Positions 1 to 5,649 of a DNA stretch of 8,026 nt are shown here, piece after piece. Below the pieces are notes generated by a model. It did not search any database and was not told the DNA's origin. It saw nothing but the letters and a program-made list of their open reading frames with translations. The position numbers and the translations under genes are program-made. Position 1 is the stretch's first letter, and each line of letters begins with the position of its first letter. The stretch covers positions 1-8,026 of the forward strand of contig JAOAFH010000109.1 of NCBI GenBank assembly GCA_026416355.1, read 5' to 3'. This stretch comes from Clostridiales bacterium (GTDB lineage: Bacteria > Bacillota > Clostridia > Clostridiales > Caloramatoraceae).

Positions 1-1
1 G

Positions 2-280
2 GATAAGATTGGAGAAGTTTATCCAGGTATAGTTTCATCTGTTACATCCTTTGGTATGTTTGTTGAACTAGAAAATACAATCGAAGGTTTGATACACATT
101 AGCAATTTAACTGATGACTATTATATCTATGATGATAAGCACCACTCATTAATTGGTGAAAGAACTAAAAAGATTTATAGATTAGGAGACAAAGTTGTAA
201 TAAAGGTTGTAAAAGCAGACCTTGAGACAAGGACAATAGATTTTATAATAGCAGATGAATATGAAGAGGAAGATGAATAA
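2..280 (+). CDS. rnr: Ribonuclease R, C-terminal end (partial)
   Basis: This is the 3' end of a gene that begins before the window; the frame is open from base 2 and 92 codons remain before the TAA stop. The residues form an S1 RNA-binding domain: GEVYPGIVSSVTSFGMFVEL, then EGLIHISNL, then a YRLGDKV segment and a closing strand ending in IDF. The stretch DDYYIYDDKHHSLIGERT between the S1 strands is the form seen in the RNase R/VacB family of 3'-5' exoribonucleases. The protein ends in an acidic tail (EYEEEDE) instead of the long lysine-rich tail of the E. coli enzyme. RNase R degrades structured RNA and, in known systems, helps clear nonstop mRNAs with tmRNA and SmpB, whose genes lie at the other end of this window. 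The catalytic RNB domain is out of view, so the name rests on the S1 region and the context. Confidence 0.85.
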   Translation, partial: DKIGEVYPGIVSSVTSFGMFVELENTIEGLIHISNLTDDYYIYDDKHHSLIGERTKKIYRLGDKVVIKVVKADLETRTIDFIIADEYEEEDE

Positions 281-295
281 TTAAATAGTACAAAT

Positions 296-600
296 AAAAA
301 AGGGCTGTCGCAGAAGTTTTATTTAAAAAAAGAGCCATTAACAATTACGAAGTATTAGGATATTTCACAAAGAAACTCTAAGATTTTCTTTGTTTAAAAA
401 TTCTTATCCTCGTCAGCCTCTGTCCTAGAGGCGATTTCGGCCCGGAACATCCGTGTTCCGGGTTACAGAATTTTTAAAGTCAAAAATCAAAGAGTTTCTA
501 TTGTTTATATCAATATACTTCTTTAATTGTTTAATGGCTCTAATTTATTAGCAGATTATAGCTTAAAGAGTTATTAAAATTTGTGCGACAGCCCCTTTTT
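296..600. repeat. Large imperfect palindrome, MITE-like element and probable two-way terminator
   Basis: The ends are terminal inverted repeats. The left one (296-312) is six A, GGG, CTGTCGCA; the right one (584-600) reads, on the other strand, five A, GGGG, CTGTCGCA. The arms remain complementary in blocks all the way inward: AGAGCCATTAA, CAATTA, GAAGTAT, GAAACTCT, and finally an 11 bp perfect match TTTAAAAATTC (393-403) with GAATTTTTAAA (468-478). The right arm is about 25 bases longer than the left. No open reading frame is present, so this is not a full insertion sequence; the size and ends fit a non-autonomous (MITE-type) element. From memory the GGGCTGTC ends resemble those of IS1182-type elements, but I cannot verify this and see no clear target-site duplication. 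The terminal stem is flanked by an A run on the left and a T run on the right, so it could terminate transcription in both directions, including after rnr. Confidence 0.75.
416..462. other. GC-rich core with two perfect hairpins
   Basis: Inside the palindrome is a stretch of about 60% GC (411-465, counted by hand) in otherwise very AT-rich DNA. It holds two perfect stem-loops. The first is GCCTCT (416-421) with AGAGGC (427-432), loop of five bases. The second is CCCGGAACA (441-449) with TGTTCCGGG (454-462), loop TCCG. Both are closed from outside by the 11 bp inner stem of the element, giving a multi-branch junction in RNA or a cruciform in DNA. Function unknown; it could be a recognition site for a transposase or simply the conserved heart of the element. 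Confidence 0.7.
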
Positions 601-601
601 A

Positions 602-641
602 TATTTTTATAAATTTTTATACAAAAAAATTTATAAAAATA
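602..641. promoter_or_regulatory. 13 bp perfect inverted repeat upstream of argG promoter
   Basis: TATTTTTATAAAT (602-614) and its exact reverse complement ATTTATAAAAATA (629-641) are separated by 14 bases and end just before the argG -35 box. It could be a protein-binding site or an UP-like AT-rich element. The composition is almost pure A and T, so chance cannot be excluded. Confidence 0.3.
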
Positions 642-679
642 CTTGCATAAATATCAAGTTATATGTATAATTATAAACA
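642..679. promoter_or_regulatory. Two tandem candidate ARG boxes (ArgR operators)
   Basis: Two 14-base cores, TGCATAAATATCAA (644-657) and TGTATAATTATAAA (664-677), each match the ArgR half-site pattern TG-N-AT-WWWW-AT-N-CA at all but one fixed position (A for C near the end). Their centres are 20 bases apart, so as 18 bp boxes they lie 2 bp apart, which resembles the paired ARG boxes known in E. coli. One box covers the -35 and the other the -10, so a bound arginine-ArgR hexamer would block the polymerase. AT-rich background makes chance matches easier; no argR gene is in the window. Confidence 0.5.
643..671 (+). promoter_or_regulatory. Sigma-A-type promoter of the argGH-ABC transporter operon
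   Basis: TTGCAT (-35, 643-648), a 17-base spacer, and a perfect TATAAT (-10, 666-671). Transcription would start near 678, leaving a leader of about 32 bases before the argG ATG at 710, too short for a riboswitch or T-box. The argG ribosome binding site is GGAGGTG at 698-704. Confidence 0.8.
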
Positions 680-709
680 AGATTTGAATAAGTAATCGGA
701 GGTGCAATC

Positions 710-1918
710 ATGGATAAGGTTGTTTTAGCATATTCTGGGGGACTTGACACATCAATAATTATTCCTTGGTTAAAGGAAAATTATGACCTTGAAATTGTAG
801 CTGTGTATGTAGATGTGGGTCAAGGTGAGGATACTGAATACATCAGAGAAAAGGCAATTAAATCAGGAGCCATAAAGGTTTATATAGAGGATGCAAGACG
901 TGAATTTGTGGATGAGTATTTATCAAAGGCAATAAAGGCAAGGGCAGTTTATGAGGGAAAATATCTACTTGGTACTTCTTTTGCAAGACCGATAATTACT
1001 AAAAAGCTTGTTGAGGTTGCAGAAAAAGAGGGAGCAAAGTATATTGCCCATGGATGTACAGGTAAGGGAAATGACCAAGTAAGATTTGAAGTTTCAATAT
1101 ATGCATTAAATCCAAATATAAAAGTAATTGCACCATGGAGAATATGGGACATAAAATCAAGGGAAGATGCCATAGATTATGCTAATTCAAAGGGAATTGA
1201 GGTTCCTGTTACTAAAGAAAAAATTTATTCGGTTGACAAAAATCTTTGGCATGTTAGCCATGAGGGTGGAGATTTGGAGGATATTAAAAATCCACACAAT
1301 CCAAATATGTATGATGTTGTAACACCACTTGAGGCTGCAAAGGATACACCAGATATAGTTGAAATTACATTTGAAAAAGGAAATGTAGTAGAGGTAGATG
1401 GAATACATGATTCAATTGAAATAATTGAATATCTAAACAAGCTTGGTGGGCAACATGGAATTGGTATAGTTGATATACTTGAGAACAGACTTGTTGGTAT
1501 GAAATCAAGAGGAATATATGAAACACCAGCAGGAACAATTCTTTATGAAGCACATAGAGCACTTGAATATGCAACATTAGACAAAGAAACGCTTCATTTT
1601 AAGGAAGTAATAATGCATAAATATTCAGAAATTGTATACAACGGTCTTTGGTTTACAACAATAAGAGAAGCCATTGATTCATTTATAGAAACTACACAAC
1701 AGAATGTAACAGGAAAGGTTAAGCTAAAACTTTATAAGGGAAATGTAATTCCATATGGTGTATTTACTGAAAATGCACTTTATGACAAGGATATTTCATC
1801 ATTTGGTTTTAGTGAACTATATAATCATAAAGATGCAGAAGGATTTATAAAGCTATTTGGGCTACCTGTAAAAATCAAATCAATGATGTCTAACAAGCAA
1901 AAGGATGTGGATGCATGA
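710..1918 (+). CDS. argG: Argininosuccinate synthase
   Basis: A 402-residue cytoplasmic enzyme, normal length for the family, that joins citrulline and aspartate with ATP to make argininosuccinate, the penultimate step of arginine synthesis. Direct signs: the pyrophosphatase-type P-loop AYSGGLDTS at residues 7-15; the second family signature GCTGKGNDQVRF at 115-126, which lies in the citrulline/aspartate site; and ENRLVGMKSRGIYETPAG around 258-275 in the C-terminal domain used for multimer formation. The ATG at 710 has GGAGGTG seven bases after its core and sits right before the P-loop region, as in relatives. It is the first gene after the promoter and overlaps argH by the four bases ATGA, indicating translational coupling. 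Nothing in the sequence suggests damage. Naming is secure. Confidence 0.97.
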   Translation: MDKVVLAYSGGLDTSIIIPWLKENYDLEIVAVYVDVGQGEDTEYIREKAIKSGAIKVYIEDARREFVDEYLSKAIKARAVYEGKYLLGTSFARPIITKKLVEVAEKEGAKYIAHGCTGKGNDQVRFEVSIYALNPNIKVIAPWRIWDIKSREDAIDYANSKGIEVPVTKEKIYSVDKNLWHVSHEGGDLEDIKNPHNPNMYDVVTPLEAAKDTPDIVEITFEKGNVVEVDGIHDSIEIIEYLNKLGGQHGIGIVDILENRLVGMKSRGIYETPAGTILYEAHRALEYATLDKETLHFKEVIMHKYSEIVYNGLWFTTIREAIDSFIETTQQNVTGKVKLKLYKGNVIPYGVFTENALYDKDISSFGFSELYNHKDAEGFIKLFGLPVKIKSMMSNKQKDVDA

Positions 1919-3240
1919 AGCTTTGGGGAGGAAGATTTGAAAAAGATACAAATGATTTGATGAAAAAGTTTAATAATTCTTTTGATGTTGATAAAAGGTT
2001 ATATAAACAAGATATAAAAGGCAGCATAGCTCATGCAAAAATGCTTCAAAAGGTTGGGATTTTAAGCTTTGATGAAGGGGAAAAAATAGTTTCAGGGCTG
2101 TATACAATTTTAAAAGATATAGAAGAAGGTTCTTTAAAATTAGAGGGAGATTTTGAGGATATACACGCATTTGTTGAATTTAATTTAATTGAGAGAATCG
2201 GTGAGGTTGGCAAAAAACTTCATACCTCAAGAAGTAGAAATGACCAAGTGGCTGTTGATATGAAAATGTTTGTTAAAGAAGAGGTAGGAGAAATAATTAA
2301 AAAGCTAGAAAAACTAAAGGAAGTTTTGATATTAAAGGGCAAAGAAAATAACTTTTTAATGCCTGGATTTACACATCTTCAGCCAGCACAGGTTATAACC
2401 TTTTCATATCACATGAAGGCATATTGTGAGATGTTTGAAAGGGATATAAAAAGATTAAAAAATGCCCTAGAAATTTTAGATGAGTGTCCACTAGGTAGTG
2501 GTGCTCTAGCTGGAACTACAAATGACATAGATAGAGATTTTACATCAAATGAATTAGGATTTAAACACCCAACAAAAAACTATCTTGATAGTGTTAGTGA
2601 CAGAGATTATCTTATAGAGCTTTTATCAAGCTTTTCAATAACAATGATGCATTTAAGTAGACTATCAGAAGAGATAATAATTTGGTCAACACCTCAATTT
2701 AACTTTGTAAAATTAAGCGATGAATATTCAACAGGAAGCAGTCTAATGCCACATAAGAAAAATCCAGATTCGGTTGAACTTATAAGAGGTAAAACAGGAA
2801 GAGTATATGGAAGTTTAGTTACACTTTTAACTACCCTTAAGGCACTTCCACTTGCATACAACAAGGATATGCAGGAGGATAAGGAATGCTTCTTTGATGC
2901 ATTAGATACAGTTGATATGTGTATTGAAATAATGACAGGCGTTATACAGAGCATGACAGTAAATGGTGATGCAATGTTAAAGTCTTTAAAGATTGGTTTT
3001 TTAAATGCCACAGAAGTTGCTGATTATTTAGTTAAAAAAGGTGTTTATTTTAGAGATGCACATGAGATTGTAGGTAAGATAGTTAAGTTTTGTGAAGAAG
3101 AAAATTGTGCAATTGAAGACTTAGAAATAAGTCAATTAAAGGCCTTTTCATCAATGATTGATGAGGACATTTATGACTATATCGAGTATAAAAACATTCT
3201 TAAAAAAGGTAATAAAAAGAAAATAATAGAGGAGGAGTAA
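1915..3240 (+). CDS. argH: Argininosuccinate lyase
   Basis: A 441-residue cytoplasmic enzyme of the fumarase/aspartase superfamily; it cleaves argininosuccinate to arginine and fumarate, finishing arginine synthesis. The N-terminus KLWGGRFEKDTN is typical of ArgH. The three conserved active-site segments are present: TSRSRNDQ (104-111), GFTHLQPAQ with the catalytic-region His154, and the mobile loop TGSSLMPHKKNPD (273-285) that carries the catalytic serine. Length is within the usual 435-470 range. The start overlaps the argG stop (ATGA), and the 3' end contains the GGAGGAG used by the next gene, so translation of the two is likely linked. It supplies the last step for the citrulline made elsewhere or imported. 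No anomalies seen. Confidence 0.97.
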   Translation: MKLWGGRFEKDTNDLMKKFNNSFDVDKRLYKQDIKGSIAHAKMLQKVGILSFDEGEKIVSGLYTILKDIEEGSLKLEGDFEDIHAFVEFNLIERIGEVGKKLHTSRSRNDQVAVDMKMFVKEEVGEIIKKLEKLKEVLILKGKENNFLMPGFTHLQPAQVITFSYHMKAYCEMFERDIKRLKNALEILDECPLGSGALAGTTNDIDRDFTSNELGFKHPTKNYLDSVSDRDYLIELLSSFSITMMHLSRLSEEIIIWSTPQFNFVKLSDEYSTGSSLMPHKKNPDSVELIRGKTGRVYGSLVTLLTTLKALPLAYNKDMQEDKECFFDALDTVDMCIEIMTGVIQSMTVNGDAMLKSLKIGFLNATEVADYLVKKGVYFRDAHEIVGKIVKFCEEENCAIEDLEISQLKAFSSMIDEDIYDYIEYKNILKKGNKKKIIEEE

Positions 3241-3242
3241 AA

Positions 3243-4040
3243 ATGAAAAAGATACTATCAATATTATTATCACTTGTTATTATGATTTCACTATTTGGAT
3301 GTAATAAAAAAGAGGCAGCAAAGGATGATGAGTTAAGCAAAATTAAAAAGGCTGGAAAAATAGTTTTAGGCACAAGTGCAGATTACCCACCATATGAATT
3401 CCACAAGGTTATTAATGGACAAGATGAAATAGTAGGGTTTGATATTGAGATTGCAAAGCAAATAGCAAAGGATTTAGGTGTTGAACTTGAAATTAAAGAC
3501 ATGAAGTTTGATGGGCTTCTTGCAGCACTACAAGCAGGAAAGATAGATTTTATAGTTTCAGGTATGACTCCAACTGAAGAGAGAAAAAAGAGTGTTGATT
3601 TTTCAGATGTATATTATTATGCAGTTCAAACAGTTGTAATTCGTGCAGAAGATAAGGATAAATATAAAACTCTTGAGGATTTAAAGGGAGCTAAGGTAGG
3701 AGTGCAAAAGGGTTCTATTCAAGAAGGACTAGCACAAAAGTACATGTCTAATTCAGAAATAAAGGCAGTTGGAAAAATTTCTGACATATTCTTGAGCCTA
3801 AAGGATAAAAAGATAGATGCAGCAATTATTGAACAACCAGTAGCACAAGCAAATGTAAATAAAAATAAGGATTTAATGATTTCAGAAATAAAACTAGAAA
3901 GTGAAGATGCAGGTTCTGCAATAGCTGTAAGAAAGAATTCTGGAGAACTTCTAACAGAAATAAACAAGTCACTAAAGAATCTAATGGATGCAAAGAAGAT
4001 TGATGAATTTGTTATAAAAGCAAATGAACTAGTTGACTAA
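3243..4040 (+). CDS. Amino-acid ABC transporter, substrate-binding lipoprotein
   Basis: A 265-residue extracellular binding protein anchored to the membrane by lipid. Residues 1-20 are a lipoprotein signal: MKK, a hydrophobic stretch, and the lipobox SLFGC with Cys20 as the modified residue. The mature part is a family 3 (SBP_bac_3) binding protein: GTSADYPPYEF (43-53), GFDIEIAKQIAKDLG (65-79), DGLLAALQAGKIDFIVSGMTPTEERKKSVDFS (90-121) with Arg114 at the position that usually holds the ligand carboxylate, then GVQKGS (153-158) and IDAAIIEQPVA (191-201) of lobe 2. It starts 2 bases after argH, with GGAGGAG (3231-3237) inside the argH end. Polar amino acids are the class of ligand. Being in an argGH operon suggests arginine, citrulline or ornithine, but cystine, glutamine or lysine cannot be ruled out from sequence alone. 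Confidence 0.92.
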   Translation: MKKILSILLSLVIMISLFGCNKKEAAKDDELSKIKKAGKIVLGTSADYPPYEFHKVINGQDEIVGFDIEIAKQIAKDLGVELEIKDMKFDGLLAALQAGKIDFIVSGMTPTEERKKSVDFSDVYYYAVQTVVIRAEDKDKYKTLEDLKGAKVGVQKGSIQEGLAQKYMSNSEIKAVGKISDIFLSLKDKKIDAAIIEQPVAQANVNKNKDLMISEIKLESEDAGSAIAVRKNSGELLTEINKSLKNLMDAKKIDEFVIKANELVD

Positions 4041-4057
4041 TTGTAGGAGGGAATGTG

Positions 4058-4717
4058 GTGAACTTTGAATTTTTACCAAAATACTATAACTTTTTTATAC
4101 AAGGAACAAAATATACTATTTTAATTTCATTCTTTTCAGTTTTACTTGGAATAGTTTTTGGAACAATTTTATCTCTAATGAGAATTTCAAATAATAAAAT
4201 ATTAAAAATGATTTCTACATCATACATTGAATTCATGAGGGGAACTCCCCTCATGGTTCAGTTGTTTATTATTTACTATGGACTAGATGTATCAAGCATT
4301 GTTGGTGGTGGATTTGGAGATATTATATCAGGTATAATTACACTTTCTTTAAACAGTGGAGCTTATGTTGCTGAAATAATAAGATCTGGTATACAAGCAG
4401 TAGATAAAGGTCAAATGGAGGCTGCAAGAAGTCTTGGAATGCCTTATAACATGGCAATGAGATATATAATATATCCTCAGGCATTTAAAAATATTTTACC
4501 TGCACTTGTAAATGAATTTATAGTAGTTATAAAGGAATCATCAATAGTTTCTATTATAGGAATTCATGAACTTATGTATAATGCAGATACAGTTAGAGGA
4601 GTTACATTTAGGGCATTTGAACCATTAATAATTGCAGCACTAATATACTTTTTACTAACTACTTCACTATCAAAAGTTTTAAGCAAGTTAGAAGGGAGAT
4701 TGAGGGTAAGTGATTGA
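4058..4717 (+). CDS. Amino-acid ABC transporter, permease
   Basis: The membrane channel of the importer, a HisM/GlnP-type permease of about 219 residues with roughly five hydrophobic segments. Counted from the outer GTG at 4055, the family hallmarks are RGTPLMVQLF (62-71) and the cytoplasmic EAA loop QMEAARSLGMPYNMAMRYIIYPQAFKNILPAL (120-151), which docks onto the ATPase. Two consecutive GTG codons (4055 and 4058) could start it. AGGAGGG at 4045-4051 lies four bases from the first and seven from the second; seven matches the spacing used by argG and the binding-protein gene, so I chose 4058. An ATG at 4053 is out of frame. It begins 14-17 bases after the binding-protein stop and overlaps the ATPase gene by 8 bases. 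Only one permease gene is present, so the channel is probably a homodimer. A perfect hairpin lies within the gene at 4234-4255. Confidence 0.93.
   Translation: MNFEFLPKYYNFFIQGTKYTILISFFSVLLGIVFGTILSLMRISNNKILKMISTSYIEFMRGTPLMVQLFIIYYGLDVSSIVGGGFGDIISGIITLSLNSGAYVAEIIRSGIQAVDKGQMEAARSLGMPYNMAMRYIIYPQAFKNILPALVNEFIVVIKESSIVSIIGIHELMYNADTVRGVTFRAFEPLIIAALIYFLLTTSLSKVLSKLEGRLRVSD
4228..4260 (+). other. Strong hairpin inside the permease gene
   Basis: CATGAGGGG (4234-4242) and CCCCTCATG (4247-4255) form a perfect 9 bp stem with an AACT loop. TGAA (4228-4231) and TTCA (4257-4260) can extend it past a small internal loop. It covers the codons for the RGTPLM motif and uses C-rich codons (CCC, CTC) that are uncommon in this AT-rich DNA. 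There is no T run after it, so it is not an intrinsic terminator. Confidence 0.6.
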
Positions 4718-5429
4718 AGTTAAAGGACTAAATAAAAAATTTAATAGTTTACATGTTCTAAAAGATGTAGATTTAAAGGTTGAAAAGGGTGAAGTAGTAG
4801 TTATAATTGGTCCAAGTGGATCAGGTAAAAGTACACTGCTTAGGTGCTTAAATCTCCTAGAGGTTCCTGAGGGTGGAGATGTTATATTTGAAGGAATAAA
4901 AATAAATGATAAAAATATTGATATAAATTCAATAAGACAAAGAATGGGAATGGTGTTTCAAAGCTTTAATCTGTTTCCAAACATGAATGTAATTGAGAAT
5001 ATAACTTTATCACCAGTTAAACTAAAAAAGGTTAGTTTAGATGATGCAAAAAATAAAGCAATTTCATTATTAAAAAGTGTGGGACTTGAGGATAAGGCAA
5101 ACTATTTCCCGTCAAAACTTTCTGGAGGCCAAAAACAGAGAGTTGCAATAGCAAGAGCCCTCGCTATGGAGCCTGATGTTATGTTATTTGACGAACCAAC
5201 ATCTGCACTAGACCCTGAGATGGTTAAGGAAGTTTTAAACGTTATGAAGAAACTTGCTGAAGACGGAATGACAATGGTTATAGTAACCCATGAGATGAAT
5301 TTTGCAAAGGAAGTAGGAGATAGAATAGTTTTTATGGATGGGGGAACTATTGTAGAGGAAGGAACTCCTGAGGAGATATTTAATAATCCTAAAAGTGACA
5401 GACTAAAGGAGTTTTTGAGCCACTTCTAA
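4710..5429 (+). CDS. Amino-acid ABC transporter, ATP-binding protein
   Basis: The 239-residue cytoplasmic ATPase (GlnQ/HisP/ArtR-like, PAAT family) that powers the importer. All nucleotide-binding elements are intact: Walker A GPSGSGKST (34-42), Q-loop Gln84 in MVFQSFNLFP, signature LSGGQ (137-141), Walker B VMLFDEP with catalytic Glu162, D-loop SALD (165-168), and switch His194 in IVTHEM. Length is normal and there is no C-terminal regulatory domain such as the one in MetN. The start is GTG at 4710, inside the permease end (8-base overlap); it gives the usual N-terminus MIEVKGLNKKF, though the upstream ribosome site is only moderate, consistent with translational coupling. It is the last gene of the operon, with a strong terminator about 30 bases after the stop. 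Confidence 0.96.
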   Translation: MIEVKGLNKKFNSLHVLKDVDLKVEKGEVVVIIGPSGSGKSTLLRCLNLLEVPEGGDVIFEGIKINDKNIDINSIRQRMGMVFQSFNLFPNMNVIENITLSPVKLKKVSLDDAKNKAISLLKSVGLEDKANYFPSKLSGGQKQRVAIARALAMEPDVMLFDEPTSALDPEMVKEVLNVMKKLAEDGMTMVIVTHEMNFAKEVGDRIVFMDGGTIVEEGTPEEIFNNPKSDRLKEFLSHF

Positions 5430-5461
5430 AAAATAAAAGTTTAACAGATATATGTAGTTAT

Positions 5462-5512
5462 AGCTAATAGGTAGTTTTATTTACAAGACTATCTATTGGC
5501 TTTTTTATTTTT
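5462..5512 (+). terminator. Intrinsic terminator of the argGH-ABC operon
   Basis: A 17-base-pair stem with three G-U pairs (left arm 5462-5478, right arm 5485-5501) and a six-base loop ATTTAC, followed directly by TTTTTT, A, TTTTT. It lies just after the ATPase stop codon and separates this operon from the lactate permease unit. Confidence 0.88.
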
Positions 5513-5587
5513 GATTACTATAATGTTTAGATTTTGTTTTGAATAGATTAGTATTAAAAAAATAAATTAAATTTTATAGGAAAATTA

Positions 5588-5616
5588 TTATCAATTAACA
5601 AAAAGTATTGTATAAT
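5588..5616 (+). promoter_or_regulatory. Promoter of the lactate permease gene
   Basis: TTATCA (-35, 5588-5593, four of six consensus bases), a 17-base spacer and a perfect TATAAT (5611-5616). Transcription would begin near 5623. The DNA between the preceding terminator and this promoter (5513-5587) is very AT-rich, with no gene or clear structure. Confidence 0.6.
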
Positions 5617-5635
5617 ATAAATATAAAAAGACAAC

Positions 5636-5641
5636 AGGAGG
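5636..5641 (+). promoter_or_regulatory. Ribosome binding site that fixes the lactate permease start
   Basis: AGGAGG eight bases before the ATG at 5650. It rules against the in-frame TTG at 5608, which sits on the -10 box upstream of the expected transcript start. Confidence 0.9.
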
Positions 5642-5649
5642 TTTTATAT

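Noticed and set aside
281..709. Riboswitch or T-box leader upstream of argG
   Set aside because: The promoter at 643-671 places the transcript start near 678, so the structured DNA at 296-600 is upstream of it, not in the leader. No T-box motif was seen.
949..1577. Several minus-strand frames of about 70 codons inside argG
   Set aside because: They are shadows of a well-conserved gene, lack ribosome sites and give low-complexity, Phe/Leu/Ser-rich products.
2694..3011. A 105-codon minus-strand frame inside argH
   Set aside because: It lies opposite the catalytic loop of argH, with no promoter or ribosome site; its composition mirrors the sense gene.
4053..4061. ATG at 4053 as the permease start
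   Set aside because: It is out of frame and meets a TGA stop after two codons.
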